64,000 nucleotides of DNA, from the NCBI RefSeq assembly GCF_033441515.1, contig NZ_JAWQJT010000001.1:2294001-2358000 (forward strand). The letters are read 5' to 3'. The stretch comes from Amycolatopsis solani. GTDB lineage: Bacteria; Actinomycetota; Actinomycetes; Mycobacteriales; Pseudonocardiaceae. The notes under the pieces are model-generated. The model saw only the letters and a list, made by a program, of their open reading frames with translations. It was not told the origin of the DNA and ran no database searches. Position numbers and translations under genes: made by a program. This document shows, one piece after another, positions 16,812 through 25,818 of this stretch; position 1 is the first letter of the stretch, and each line of letters begins with the position of its first letter.

Positions 16812-17555
16812 TCAAGCCGCCTGGTTGCCGCGCCAGGCCGGGGTGTGGAACGGGCGCGGGAACTGGACGATCCGGGCCGGTTCGGTGACCCGGTGCCGGG
16901 CCAGCCACACGACGTCCCGGCCGAACGACCACACCAGCGAGCCCAGCGCGCCCGCGACCAGCGCGAACGTCACCGGAACCGGCAGCAGGCCGGACACCGC
17001 GACCACCAGCACCACGCCCTGCACCGCGGCCACCGTCTTGCGCGCCATGCTCGGGTACAGCGGCGCCGTCAGCCACGGCATCGACCACGACGCCGCGACG
17101 AAGACGTACCGCATCAGGCCGATCGCCAGCACCCACAGCCCGAGCGTCCGGGACACCTGGACGCACAGCAAGAGGATCAGGAACGCGTCGACCTCCATGT
17201 CGAACCGCGCGCCGAACTCCGACGTCGTGCCGGTGCGGCGGGCGACCTGGCCGTCGAGGCCGTCCAGCAGGAGTGCGACGCCGGCCAGCCCGACCAGCCA
17301 CGCGACGGAAAGGCCGCCGTCGGCGATCAGCTCCGCGGCGCACCCGACGAGCGTCGCGCGGGCGAACGTGATCCAGTCCGCCGCGCTGAACGCGGCCCGG
17401 CCGGCGCGGCGCAGGCCCCATTCGGTCAGCAGCACGAGGGCGATCCCGAAGGTGACCCCGGTGGCCCAGGCGAGGGGGGACAGCCCCGCGACGACCCCCG
17501 CGGCGAGCACCCACGCCGGCACCACCGCGCGCAGGAGAAGGTCCTGTTTGATCAT
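16812..17555 (-). CDS. CDP-alcohol phosphatidyltransferase family membrane protein
   Basis: A 247-residue protein with about six hydrophobic helices. LLLDGLDGQVARRTGTTSEFGARFDMEVDAF (residues 96-125) carries the complete D-x2-D-G-x2-A-R-x8-G-x3-D-x3-D motif that binds two metals and transfers a phosphoalcohol from CDP. The ATG at 17555 has a well-placed GGAG; the GTG at 17591, which would add twelve residues, has its GGAGG only 3 nt away. It is divergent from the 17623-22569 operon and may supply or use a phospho-alcohol with it. The acceptor alcohol is unknown. The 3' end meets the palindrome at 16759. Confidence 0.9.
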   Translation of the reverse strand: MIKQDLLLRAVVPAWVLAAGVVAGLSPLAWATGVTFGIALVLLTEWGLRRAGRAAFSAADWITFARATLVGCAAELIADGGLSVAWLVGLAGVALLLDGLDGQVARRTGTTSEFGARFDMEVDAFLILLLCVQVSRTLGLWVLAIGLMRYVFVAASWSMPWLTAPLYPSMARKTVAAVQGVVLVVAVSGLLPVPVTFALVAGALGSLVWSFGRDVVWLARHRVTEPARIVQFPRPFHTPAWRGNQAA

Positions 17556-17622
17556 CGTCGACTCCGCGAATTGCTCATAGGGTGGCGACACCAGCCTCCG
17601 GTCGCCCGCTGAGGAGAAACAC

Positions 17623-18585
17623 GTGGAACAGGCTTTCTGGGTTCAACAGCCCGGTGTCGGGGAGTTGCGCGAGGAGCGGCTGCCCGAGCCGGGACCCGAC
17701 GAAGTGCTCGTCCGCACGCTCTGTTCCGGCGTCAGCCGCGGCACCGAAACGCTGGTCTTCCGCGGCGGTGTCCCGGCGAGCCAGCACGACGTCATGCGCG
17801 CGCCCTTCCAGGACGGCGGCTTCCCCGGCCCGGTCAAGTACGGGTACCTCAACGTCGGCGTCGTCGAGCGCGGCCCGGCCGAGCTCGAGGGCCGGATCGT
17901 CTTCTGCCTCTACCCGCACCAGACCGCGTACGTCGTCCCGGCGAGCGCCGTGACGCCGGTGCCGGACAACGTCCCGCCCGGCCGCGCGATCCTCGCCGGC
18001 ACCGTCGAGACCGCGGTGAACGCCGTCTGGGACGCGCGGCCGCGGCTCGGTGACCGGATCGCGGTGATCGGCGCCGGGATGGTCGGGGCGAGCGTCGCGA
18101 AACTGCTCCACGGCTTCCCGGCGACCCGTGTGCAGCTCGTCGACGTCGACCCGTCGCGCGCCGACGTCGCCGAGGCGCTCGGAGTCGACTTCTCGACCCC
18201 GGAGCGCGCCCACGGTGACTGCGACCTCGTCGTGCACGCGAGCGCGAGCGAGGCCGGGCTCGCCCGCGCGCTCGAGCTGCTCGCGCCGGAAGGCGAAGTC
18301 GTCGAAATGTCCTGGTACGGCGACCGGAAGGTCAGCGTCCCGCTCGGCGAACACTTCCACTCCCGGCGCCTGGTCATCCGCGGCAGCCAGGTCGGGACGG
18401 TCGCGCGGCCGGACCGCAGCTACGCCCAGCGGATGGCCGTCGCGCTGGAGCTGCTGGCCGATCCGGCGTTCGAAGCGCTGGTCAGCGGTGAGTGCGCGTT
18501 TGAAGATCTGCCGTCCGTGCTACCCCGGTTGGCCGGGAATGAACTTTCCGCGCTTTGCCTCCGTGTCATGTATCAGCCGCAGTGA
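17623..18585 (+). CDS. Zinc-binding (MDR) dehydrogenase, BchC-like
   Basis: A 320-residue medium-chain dehydrogenase. [12 protein letters not shown] near residue 33 supplies the catalytic-zinc Cys region. [20 protein letters not shown] is the Rossmann NAD(P) motif and [18 protein letters not shown] the following beta-2/acidic residue. The structural-zinc Cys cluster of classical alcohol dehydrogenases is absent and the GHE motif is replaced by KYGYLNVG, as in BchC-like enzymes. The start is GTG at 17623 after GAGGAG. It opens an operon with the PTPS homologue, glycosyltransferase, methyltransferase, YbhN-like protein and RibA-like enzyme, so it probably oxidises or reduces an intermediate of that unknown pathway. 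Confidence 0.85.
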   Translation: MEQAFWVQQPGVGELREERLPEPGPDEVLVRTLCSGVSRGTETLVFRGGVPASQHDVMRAPFQDGGFPGPVKYGYLNVGVVERGPAELEGRIVFCLYPHQTAYVVPASAVTPVPDNVPPGRAILAGTVETAVNAVWDARPRLGDRIAVIGAGMVGASVAKLLHGFPATRVQLVDVDPSRADVAEALGVDFSTPERAHGDCDLVVHASASEAGLARALELLAPEGEVVEMSWYGDRKVSVPLGEHFHSRRLVIRGSQVGTVARPDRSYAQRMAVALELLADPAFEALVSGECAFEDLPSVLPRLAGNELSALCLRVMYQPQ

Positions 18586-18616
18586 CCACGTCCACCCGAA
18601 CGCATCGGAGGTCTTG

Positions 18617-19015
18617 GTGTTCAGCATCACCGTCCGTGACCACGTGATGGTCGCCCACAGCTTCCGCGGGGAAGTCTTCGGACCCGCGCAACGCCTGCAC
18701 GGCGCGACCTTCGTGGTGGATGCGACCTTCCGCCGCACCGACCTCGACGAGGACAACATCGTCGTCGACATCGGCAAGGCCACGGAAGAGCTCAAGGCGG
18801 TGCTGAGCGACCTGAACTACCGCAACCTCGACGACGAGCCGGAGTTCAAGGGCGTCAACACCTCCACGGAGTTCCTCGCGAAGGTCGTCGCCGACCGCCT
18901 CGCCGACGCCGTCCACGCCGGGCGCCTCGGCGAAGGCGCGCGCGGCCTCGAAGGCATCGCCGTCTCCCTGAAGGAATCGCACGTCGCCTGGGCGAGTTAC
19001 GAGCGTGCCCTGTGA
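18617..19015 (+). CDS. 6-pyruvoyl-tetrahydropterin synthase / QueD homologue with altered active site
   Basis: A 132-residue T-fold protein. Canonical PTPS/QueD proteins have a catalytic Cys four residues before an HGH pair, plus an earlier zinc His. Here the early His is kept (VAHSF, His14) and the first His of the pair is kept (His28). The Cys position is Ala24 and the second HGH histidine is Ala30 (RLHGATF). The rest of the fold is intact: [40 protein letters not shown], and a terminal [10 protein letters not shown] containing the pterin-anchoring Glu. It is coupled to the next gene by a GTGA overlap. Fold assignment is firm; normal PTPS chemistry is doubtful. Confidence 0.85.
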   Translation: MFSITVRDHVMVAHSFRGEVFGPAQRLHGATFVVDATFRRTDLDEDNIVVDIGKATEELKAVLSDLNYRNLDDEPEFKGVNTSTEFLAKVVADRLADAVHAGRLGEGARGLEGIAVSLKESHVAWASYERAL

Positions 19016-20079
19016 ACTCCCTTTACGTGGTCCTCCCCGGGGACGTCGACGACGCGTCCGTCCCGAGTGGCGGCAACACCTACGACCGACGGCTGTGCGA
19101 CCGGCTCACCGACGCCGGGCTCGACGTGCACGAGATCGCCGTGGCCGGCTCCTGGCCGCGGCCGGACACCGAGGCCCGCGCGGTCCTCGGCCACCTGCTC
19201 GCCGCGCTGCCCACCGGGTCCGCCGTGCTGCTCGACGGCCTGGTCGCGTGCGGCGTGCCCGAGGTCGTCGTCCCGCAGGCCCGGCGCCTTTCGCTCTCGG
19301 TGCTGGTGCACCTGCCGCTGGCCGACGAGACCGGCCTGCCGCCCGCGCTCGCCGCCGAGCTCGACGCGCTGGAGCGCGAGACGCTGCGGGCCGCGAGCTC
19401 GGTCGTCGCGACCAGCGAGTGGGCCGCGCGCCGGCTGATCGGCCACCACGGGCTGGCCCCGCACCGCGTGCACGCCGTGCCACCGGGCGTCGACCCGGCG
19501 CCGCCCGCCATCGGCACCGACGGCGTGTCCCGGCTGGTCTGCGTGGCCAACGTGACCCCGCGCAAGGGGCAGGGCGTGCTCGCCCAGGCACTGGAAACCG
19601 TCGCCGACCTGCGCTGGACCTGCGAATGCGTCGGCGGGATCCGGCGCGAGACCAAGTACGTCGAGCGGCTGCGCGAGCACCGGCTCGGCGATCGCTTCAC
19701 CCTCACCGGCCCCCGGACCGGCCCGGCGCTGGAAGCGACCTACCACACCGCCGACCTGCTCGTGCTGCCTTCGCGCGCCGAGACGTACGGCATGGTCGTG
19801 ACCGAAGCCCTCGCCCGCGGCGTGCCGGTGCTGACCACCGACGTCGACGCGCTGCCCGACACCGTCGGCGTCGCGCCCGACGGCTCGGTGCCCGGCATGC
19901 TCGTCCCCGGCGACGACGTCGAAGCGCTCGGCGCCGCCCTCCGCCGCTGGCTCACCGAGCCCGACCTGCGGACGCGGCTGCGTGCCTCGGCCCGGCTGCG
20001 GCGCGAGGCACTGACCGGCTGGGACGCCACCGCCCGCCGGATCGCCGACATCCTCCAGCGGCAGGAGGCGGCGGCATGA
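19012..20079 (+). CDS. GT4-type glycosyltransferase (first paralogue)
   Basis: A 355-residue GT-B glycosyltransferase. The N-terminal domain binds acceptor ([14 protein letters not shown]). The C-terminal domain has [21 protein letters not shown], then [35 protein letters not shown], the GT4 nucleotide-sugar signature with the E-x7-E motif (ETYGMVVTE). The GTG start overlaps the PTPS stop, and its stop overlaps the next ATG. A second close relative lies at 25819-26895. Within this operon it presumably glycosylates the pterin/pyrimidine-like or lipid intermediate; donor and acceptor are unknown. Confidence 0.9.
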   Translation: MNSLYVVLPGDVDDASVPSGGNTYDRRLCDRLTDAGLDVHEIAVAGSWPRPDTEARAVLGHLLAALPTGSAVLLDGLVACGVPEVVVPQARRLSLSVLVHLPLADETGLPPALAAELDALERETLRAASSVVATSEWAARRLIGHHGLAPHRVHAVPPGVDPAPPAIGTDGVSRLVCVANVTPRKGQGVLAQALETVADLRWTCECVGGIRRETKYVERLREHRLGDRFTLTGPRTGPALEATYHTADLLVLPSRAETYGMVVTEALARGVPVLTTDVDALPDTVGVAPDGSVPGMLVPGDDVEALGAALRRWLTEPDLRTRLRASARLRREALTGWDATARRIADILQRQEAAA

Positions 20080-20906
20080 CCGCGTTCGCGCCGGACTGGC
20101 TCTACCTGCGGGAACCCGCCGACGCCGCGGCCCGCGCCCCCGAACTCGTCGACACGCTGCGCGAGTACCTCCCGGACGGCGAGGAGGTCGTCGTCCGCGA
20201 TCTCGGCTGCGGCACCGGCTCGCTCGGCCGCTGGCTGGCCGGCCGGCTGCCCGGCGCCCAGCGCTGGATCCTGCACGACGACGACGCCGAGCTGCTCGAC
20301 CGCGCCCGCACCGGCCTGCCGCCGGTCGCGCTCGACGGCAGCCCGGTCACCGTGGTCGCCGAGCGGCGGGACGTCACCGCGCTGCGCGCCGCCGACCTCG
20401 CCGGGACGTCGCTGGTCACCGCGTCCGCGCTGCTCGACCTGCTGACCAGGGCCGAGGTCACGGCGCTGGCCACGGCCATCGCCGAAGCGGGTTGCGCGGC
20501 GCTGCTGATGCTGTCGGTCACCGGCAAGGTGGAGCTTTCGCCCGGCGACCCGCTCGACCCGGCCATCTCCGCGTCCTTCAACGCCCACCAGCGGCGGCTC
20601 ACCGGCGGCCGCCGGCTGCTCGGCCCGACCGCGGCGGACGTCGCCGCGACCGCGTTCGGCAGGCTCGGCGCCACCGTCATCCGCGCGGAGAGCGCCTGGC
20701 GGCTCGGGCCGGACCAGGCGGAACTGCAGCGCCAGTGGCTCGAAGGCTGGGTCGGCGCGGCCGTCGAGCAGCTGCCGGAGCTGCGCCCGGTCTCCGACGT
20801 CTACCTGCAGCGACGGCTCGAAATGGCGTCGGCGGGCGAGCTGCACGCGGTGGTCCACCACGGCGACCTGCTGGTCCTGCCGCCGAGCCTGGAGGCGGCG
20901 GCGTGA
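20076..20906 (+). CDS. Class I SAM-dependent methyltransferase
   Basis: A 276-residue protein. [24 protein letters not shown] is motif I (D-L-G-C-G-T-G), and [14 protein letters not shown] is the acidic motif II end of strand 2. [21 protein letters not shown] is the motif IV region. The start overlaps the previous stop (ATGA) and the stop overlaps the next GTG, so expression is coupled to both neighbours. An O- or N-methylation step in the same unknown pathway is the natural reading. There is no substrate-specific signature. Confidence 0.87.
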   Translation: MTAFAPDWLYLREPADAAARAPELVDTLREYLPDGEEVVVRDLGCGTGSLGRWLAGRLPGAQRWILHDDDAELLDRARTGLPPVALDGSPVTVVAERRDVTALRAADLAGTSLVTASALLDLLTRAEVTALATAIAEAGCAALLMLSVTGKVELSPGDPLDPAISASFNAHQRRLTGGRRLLGPTAADVAATAFGRLGATVIRAESAWRLGPDQAELQRQWLEGWVGAAVEQLPELRPVSDVYLQRRLEMASAGELHAVVHHGDLLVLPPSLEAAA

Positions 20907-21922
20907 AGCGCGCACTGGCCTGGCTCCGGATCCTCGGAGCCGTCGGCATCCTCGCGGTCCTCGTCTGGCAGCTCGGCAGCGAGGCCTTCCTCGACGGCCT
21001 GGGCCGGATCAGCACGCCCGGCGTGCTCGCCGCCCTGGCCATCGGCTTCGCGACGACGGTGTTCAGCGCGGGCCGCTGGCAGATCGTCGCCACCCGGCTC
21101 GGCCTGCGGCTTTCCCTGCCCACCGCGATCGCCGACTACTACCGCGCGCTGTTCCTCAACGGCGTGCTGCCCGCGGGCGTCCTCGGCGACGTCCACCGCG
21201 CGGTGCAGCACGGCCGCGACGCCGGCGACGTGCCGCGCGGCGTGCGGGCCGTCGTCCTGGAGCGCACCGCCGGCCAGCTCGTGCTGATCGCGTCCGCGGT
21301 CGCCGTCGTGCTCGCGTCGCCGGACGTCGTGCCCGGCGCGTTCCGCGAGGTCGTCGTGGTCACCGGCGTGGTCGTCGTGCTGGCCGCCGTCGCCGCGGTC
21401 GTCGCCGGAAGGCTGTTCGGCGGACGCTGGATCCACAGCCCGTCGAAGGTCCGCCGCGGCTTCGCCGTCACCCTCGCCGACCTGCGGCTCGGCCTGTTCA
21501 CCCGCGAGACCTGGCCCGGCGTGGGCTTCCTGTCGGCCGCGACGCTGGCCGGGCACCTGGCGCTGTTCGTCGTCGCCGCCCGCGTCGCCGGGGTCGACGC
21601 GCCGGTCGGGCAGCTCGTGCCGCTGATGGTCCTCGCGCTGCTCGCGATGGGTCTCCCGCTCAACATCGGCGGCTTCGGCCCGCGCGAGGGCGTCTGCGCC
21701 CTGCTCTTCGGCGCGGCCGGCCTGGGTGCCGCCCAAGGTGTCACCGTCGCTGTCGTCTACGGCGTGCTCACGCTGGTCGCGAGCTTGCCCGGCGCCGGTG
21801 TCCTGCTCGTCCGGAGCGTCGCCGGGTTCCGCGTGACCCGCGCTCCGCACACCGGTGTCGTGCCCGCGCCGCGCACGGCGGCCGACACCGGGATCGAATC
21901 GGAAGTGGGGTTGAAATCATGA
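20903..21922 (+). CDS. YbhN / lysylphosphatidylglycerol-synthase transmembrane-domain protein
   Basis: A 339-residue protein with about eight membrane helices and no soluble synthase domain. [30 protein letters not shown] and [14 protein letters not shown] are the conserved LPG_synthase_TM loop motifs, and [25 protein letters not shown] is the C-terminal G-x-G-x-R-E motif. Stand-alone members are suspected lipid or lipid-linked-intermediate flippases. In this operon it suggests that the glycosylated product is membrane-associated or exported. The GTG start overlaps the methyltransferase stop, and the stop overlaps the RibA-like ATG. Confidence 0.88.
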   Translation: MKRALAWLRILGAVGILAVLVWQLGSEAFLDGLGRISTPGVLAALAIGFATTVFSAGRWQIVATRLGLRLSLPTAIADYYRALFLNGVLPAGVLGDVHRAVQHGRDAGDVPRGVRAVVLERTAGQLVLIASAVAVVLASPDVVPGAFREVVVVTGVVVVLAAVAAVVAGRLFGGRWIHSPSKVRRGFAVTLADLRLGLFTRETWPGVGFLSAATLAGHLALFVVAARVAGVDAPVGQLVPLMVLALLAMGLPLNIGGFGPREGVCALLFGAAGLGAAQGVTVAVVYGVLTLVASLPGAGVLLVRSVAGFRVTRAPHTGVVPAPRTAADTGIESEVGLKS

Positions 21923-22569
21923 CCGCAAGCGACGTCATCGGGGACGTACCGCACCGGGCCGTGGTCGAGCGGGTCGTCGAGACCCGGCTGCCGACCCGGC
22001 ACGGGACGTTCCGCGCGGTCGGCTACCTCGACCGGGCCGGCACCGAGCAGGTCGCGCTGGTGTACGGCGACATCACCGAGCTCGGCACGCTGACCCGCGT
22101 GCACAGCGAGTGCCTGACCGGCGACGTCTTCGGCTCGACGCACTGCGAGTGCGGCGACCAGCTGGCGGCCGCGCTCGACCGGATCGTCGAGGAGGGCTCG
22201 GGCGTGCTGGTCTACGTCCAGGGCCACGAGGGCCGCGGGATCGGCCTGCTCGCGAAGCTCAAGGCGATGCGGCTGCAGGACGAAGGCCTCGACACGGTCG
22301 ACGCGAACGTGGCGCTCGGCCTCCCGATCGACGCCCGCGACTACCACGCGGCGGCGGCCATCCTGCAGGACCTGGGGGTCCGGTCGGTGCGGCTGCTGTC
22401 GAACAACCCGGCGAAGGTCGAACAGCTCACGCGCTACGGAATCCGGATCAGCGAGCAGGTCCCGCTGCTGGTTCCGCCGAACGCGGAGAACCTGCGGTAC
22501 CTGCGCACCAAAGCCGAACGGATGGCCCACCTGCTCCCGCACCTGGACCAGGCCCTCACCGCGCGCTGA
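21919..22569 (+). CDS. GTP cyclohydrolase II homologue with Tyr-to-Met substitution (predicted FAPy-forming)
   Basis: A 216-residue RibA-domain protein without a DHBP-synthase (RibB) domain. Cys65, Cys76 and Cys78 in [17 protein letters not shown] are the zinc ligands. GHEGRGIGL carries the active-site Arg region and [10 protein letters not shown] the C-terminal motif. Alignment to E. coli RibA places Met117 ([11 protein letters not shown]) where RibA has Tyr105 (KIRAYALQDQG). In the Streptomyces coelicolor paralogue SCO6655 the Tyr-to-Met exchange is reported to stop the reaction at the formamidopyrimidine stage. I infer that this enzyme opens GTP but does not remove formate. It ends a six-gene coupled operon, consistent with a role outside riboflavin synthesis. 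Confidence 0.85.
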   Translation: MTASDVIGDVPHRAVVERVVETRLPTRHGTFRAVGYLDRAGTEQVALVYGDITELGTLTRVHSECLTGDVFGSTHCECGDQLAAALDRIVEEGSGVLVYVQGHEGRGIGLLAKLKAMRLQDEGLDTVDANVALGLPIDARDYHAAAAILQDLGVRSVRLLSNNPAKVEQLTRYGIRISEQVPLLVPPNAENLRYLRTKAERMAHLLPHLDQALTAR

Positions 22570-22570
22570 C

Positions 22571-22616
22571 CTCGTGAGTGTTTAGTCGGGTTAGAACCCG
22601 ACTAAACACTCACGAG
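22571..22616. repeat. Dispersed 'GGGTT-AG-AACCC' palindrome, copy 2 (perfect)
   Basis: Two perfectly complementary 22-bp arms around AG. The left arm starts just after the RibA-like stop. The right arm contains the last codons and the TAG (22602-22604) of the convergent creatininase gene. The arm CTCGTGAGTGTTTAGTCGGG is shared with the copy at 27453. Confidence 0.95.
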
Positions 22617-23300
22617 CTTGAGCACGGCGGCGAAGCGCTGGACCAGCGTGTCCAGCAGGACGTGGCCCTTGGCCGCGGTCGCCAGCGAGGGACGGCCGAC
22701 CACCCCCGACTCCGTGTACGCCCGCAGGCCCAGCGTCAGCAGGTGCTCCCGGTCGGTGTCGTGGTCGGCCTCCTCGTAGCCGGGCCGGACCAGGTGCGGG
22801 TGGGCGTGCAGCAGGATCGACGTCTCCAGCTCGCCCGCGTGCATGTCGTCGTCCAGCGACGTCCGCAGGCCGGCCGCGGTGTGCGCCGCCTGCCAGTCCG
22901 CGACGCCGGGGAACAACGCCATCGCGCCGCCCGCCTCCTGGACCACATTGGACAGTACGTAGTTGCCGCCGTGCGCGTTGACCAGCACGAGCTTGCCGAC
23001 GCCGGACGCCTTGAGCGACGCGGCGACGTCGGTGACCACGGCGTGCAGCGTGCGGGCCGAGATGCTCACCGTGCCGGCCCACCCCGCGTGTTCGTGCGAG
23101 CACGAGATCGTGATCGGCGGCAGGTGGAGCACCGGGTAGGCGTCGGCGACGGCCTTCGCGATGGTCGCCGCGATCACCGCGTCGGTCGCCAGGGGGAGGT
23201 GCGCGCCGTGCTGCTCGAAGCTGCCGATCGGCAGCACCGCGACCGACGCCCGCCGCGCTTGCTCGTCGGTGGTGGTCGCGAGCGGGAACAGCTCGGTCAT
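22602..23300 (-). CDS. Creatininase-family amidohydrolase (MftE/ArfB-like)
   Basis: A 232-residue protein. LPIGSFEQHGAHLPLATD (Glu29, His31, Asp40), LVNAHGGN (His110) and MHAGELETS (His154, Glu157) are the metal-binding motifs of the creatininase family. Members hydrolyse cyclic or formyl amides: creatinine, the mycofactocin precursor (MftE), and formamidopyrimidine ribotide in archaeal ArfB. It sits opposite a cyclohydrolase predicted to release a formamidopyrimidine. A FAPy deformylase role is therefore attractive, but this is inference. No mycofactocin genes (mftA, mftC) are in the window. The start is ATG at 23300, 29 bp from the divergent phosphatase gene. Confidence 0.85.
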   Translation of the reverse strand: MTELFPLATTTDEQARRASVAVLPIGSFEQHGAHLPLATDAVIAATIAKAVADAYPVLHLPPITISCSHEHAGWAGTVSISARTLHAVVTDVAASLKASGVGKLVLVNAHGGNYVLSNVVQEAGGAMALFPGVADWQAAHTAAGLRTSLDDDMHAGELETSILLHAHPHLVRPGYEEADHDTDREHLLTLGLRAYTESGVVGRPSLATAAKGHVLLDTLVQRFAAVLKLVSV

Positions 23301-23329
23301 GACCGCGTCCCTTCTCTATGTTGGGTGGC

Positions 23330-24130
23330 ATGACCGAGCATGCCGCACTGCTGGCCGTCGCGCGCGAAGCCGTGGCGAAGGCGACCGGGATCGTCCGGTC
23401 GCGCCCGACCTTTTCCGTTTCCGCGAAAGGTGATCGCGACCTGGTGACCGACGTCGACACCGCCGTCGAGGACGCGCTGCGGGAGTTCCTCGCCGCCGAA
23501 ACCCCCGAAATCGGGTTCCTCGGCGAGGAGCGCGGCCGCAGCGGGGCCGGCGGCGGGCGCTGGTGGGCCCTCGACCCGATCGACGGGACCGCGAACTTCG
23601 CCCGCGGGATTCCGCTCTGCGGGATTTCCCTGGCGCTGGTGGACGGCGAGCACAGCACGGTCGCCGCGATCGCCCTGCCGTACCTCGGTGTCACGTACAC
23701 CGCGTCGCGCGGAGAGGGTGCTTTCGCGAACGGAGAGCGGATCGGTGCGTCGCGCGCGACCGAGTTGCCCGACGCGATGATCGCGGTGGGTGACTTCGCG
23801 ATCGGCGAACTCGCCGAGGAGAAGAACCGCGCGCGGCTGGCGTTGCTGACCGACCTCGGCGCGCGGGCGCAGAAGATCCGGATGCTGGGCACCGCGGCGG
23901 TCGACCTCTCCTGGGTCGCGGACGGAAAGCTCGACGCCGCACTGATCCTGTCCAACAACCCGTGGGACACCATGGCGGGCGTGCTGCTCGTGCGCGAGGC
24001 CGGCGGCGCCGTCGTGGACCGCGACGGCCGCGAGCACACGGTCGGTTCCGCGGCGACGATCGCCGTCGGCGCCGGGCTGCGCAAGGAGATCGTGGACGCA
24101 CTTGATCGCGCGTTCGGGGTTGTTCGTTAG
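23330..24130 (+). CDS. Inositol-monophosphatase-family phosphatase
   Basis: A 266-residue protein with the full Mg-dependent phosphatase motif set: DLVTDVDTAVE, GFLGEERG, WWALDPIDGTANFARG (metal-binding D-P-x-D-G-T), and NNPWDTMAGVLLVREAGG (W-D). Substrates in this family include inositol phosphates, histidinol phosphate, PAP and other sugar phosphates. The ATG at 23330 has a GGGTGG stretch just upstream; the in-frame ATG at 23318 has no ribosome-binding site. It is divergent from the creatininase-like gene. A dephosphorylation step in the GTP-derived pathway is possible, since a FAPy or glycosylated intermediate would carry phosphate. Histidinol phosphatase is an equally good alternative. 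Confidence 0.87.
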   Translation: MTEHAALLAVAREAVAKATGIVRSRPTFSVSAKGDRDLVTDVDTAVEDALREFLAAETPEIGFLGEERGRSGAGGGRWWALDPIDGTANFARGIPLCGISLALVDGEHSTVAAIALPYLGVTYTASRGEGAFANGERIGASRATELPDAMIAVGDFAIGELAEEKNRARLALLTDLGARAQKIRMLGTAAVDLSWVADGKLDAALILSNNPWDTMAGVLLVREAGGAVVDRDGREHTVGSAATIAVGAGLRKEIVDALDRAFGVVR

Positions 24131-24267
24131 TATCCGGGGTATCCGGGTGGGCGGCGCCACAGCGCGCGAATGCACTGCCCGTGCAAGGTTTTCGGTTAGG
24201 TTGGTACCGGTCGGCCCCCGCGGCTGGCATGCTGGCCGGACCTCTCGGCCACTTCGGAGAATGGTGG

Positions 24268-25749
24268 ATGCTCGTGGAAAGTCGCCGGATCCGCGATCGG
24301 TACCGGCTGCTCGAGCCGATCGGCGGCGGCGCGATGGGCACGGTGTGGCGGGCCCAGGACGAAAAGCTCGACCGCACCGTGGCGATCAAGGAACTCCTGC
24401 TGCCGCACGACCACGACGAGCACCGCACGGAAGAAGCGAAGAACCGCGCGATGCGCGAGGCGCGGATCGCCGCCCGGCTCCAGCATTCCCACGCGATCAC
24501 CGTGTTCGCCGTCCTCGAAGAGGAGGACCGGCCGTGGTTGATCATGGAATACCTGCCGTCGAAGAGTTTCGCCGTCCTGGTCCGCGAGGAGCCGACGACG
24601 GTGGACGACGCCATCCGCGTCGGCGCGCAGATCAGTTCCGCGCTGGCCGGCGCGCACCGGGTCGGGGTCGTGCACCGCGACGTGAAGCCGGCCAACATCT
24701 TGGTCGCCGAAGACGGCACGGCGAAGATCACCGACTTCGGCATCTCCCGCGCGATCGGTGACGTCAAGCTGACGGCCACCGGCGAGATCGCCGGCACGCC
24801 CGCGTACCTGGCGCCGGAAGTGGCCCGCGGCGAGGACGCGGACTTCGCGGCCGACGTCTTTTCCCTCGGGGCCACGCTCTACGCCGCCGTCGAGGGCAAG
24901 CCGCCGTACGGCACGGCCGACAACCCGATCGCCTTGCTCTACAAGGCGTCCAGCGGCGAGATCGAGCCGCCGGAAAAGGCGGGCAGGCTGACGCCGCTGC
25001 TGCTCCGGATGCTCGCGTCCGACCCGGCCGAACGGCCGTCGATGGACGAGGTCGAGCGGGAGCTGCTCGCGCTGCTGCCGGACCCCGAGCCCGGCGAGTC
25101 GGTGCTCGCGGCGACGGTCCCCGAGGCCGAACCGGCCGCGCTGCCACCGGTGCCGCCGGTACCCGCCGCGGTCACCGTGCCCGCCGGCGGGGTCGCCGCG
25201 GTGTCGCCGGGCGCGCGCAAGGGCCTGATCGCCGTCGGCGCGGGCGCGGCGCTGCTGTGCGTCGCGGTCGTGGTGGCGATCCTGCTGGTCGTGCGGCAGA
25301 AACCGCCGACGGGCAACGCGGCCCCGCCGGCGTCGGGGGCACCCTCCGTCTCGGCTTCGGTGACTCCCTCGCCGTCGCCCGCGCCGGCGTCCTCCATGCC
25401 GGAGACGCCCACGACGTCGGCCGCCCCGCCCACCTCGCCGCCGGTTTCGAGCGTGGCGTCGACGAAGACCGCGGCCGACGCGCTGAGCGCGTACTACGCG
25501 TTGCTGCCGAACAACACAGCGGAGGCGTGGAACCTGCTCACGGACCGCTTCAAGGCGTCGCGCCGGCAGACGCTGGCGACGTACCAGAACTTCTGGGGGC
25601 AGTACAAGTCGGTCAAGGCCGACAGCGTGAAGGAAATCGCTCCCGGCCGGGTCACCGCGCACGTCCTCTACGACGGGGGCAAGGGGGAGACGGACACGTT
25701 CACGCTGGTCCAGGAGAACGGCGTCTGGAAGATCGACGCCCAGAGCTGA
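24268..25749 (+). CDS. Membrane-anchored serine/threonine protein kinase (Pkn type)
   Basis: A 493-residue protein. The kinase domain spans about residues 11-280, with glycine loop IGGGAMGTV, Lys41 (VAIKE), catalytic loop HRDVKPANI (Asp138), DFG at 156-158 and the APE motif (LAPEVA). Then come a Pro/Ala-rich linker and one membrane helix (about 315-340). An extracellular region follows, made of a Pro/Ser/Thr stretch and about 90 folded residues (SAYYALLPNNTAEAWNLLTDRFKAS...). That outer part resembles the NTF2-like sensor domains seen in several actinobacterial kinases. ATG 24268 with GGAGA is preferred over the in-frame ATG at 24181. No cognate phosphatase is nearby. Confidence 0.93.
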   Translation: MLVESRRIRDRYRLLEPIGGGAMGTVWRAQDEKLDRTVAIKELLLPHDHDEHRTEEAKNRAMREARIAARLQHSHAITVFAVLEEEDRPWLIMEYLPSKSFAVLVREEPTTVDDAIRVGAQISSALAGAHRVGVVHRDVKPANILVAEDGTAKITDFGISRAIGDVKLTATGEIAGTPAYLAPEVARGEDADFAADVFSLGATLYAAVEGKPPYGTADNPIALLYKASSGEIEPPEKAGRLTPLLLRMLASDPAERPSMDEVERELLALLPDPEPGESVLAATVPEAEPAALPPVPPVPAAVTVPAGGVAAVSPGARKGLIAVGAGAALLCVAVVVAILLVVRQKPPTGNAAPPASGAPSVSASVTPSPSPAPASSMPETPTTSAAPPTSPPVSSVASTKTAADALSAYYALLPNNTAEAWNLLTDRFKASRRQTLATYQNFWGQYKSVKADSVKEIAPGRVTAHVLYDGGKGETDTFTLVQENGVWKIDAQS

Positions 25750-25818
25750 ACCATTCCGGCTCCGGCCGCGTGTGACGGATGAGGCGTCCCGCCGTCGATC
25801 CACGCTGGAGGTTGAGCG

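Noticed and set aside
22602..23300. Mycofactocin maturation gene mftE
   Set aside because: The motifs fit the family, but no mftA, mftB, mftC or mftD gene is nearby. The GTP-cyclohydrolase context explains it better, although genome-wide absence cannot be checked.
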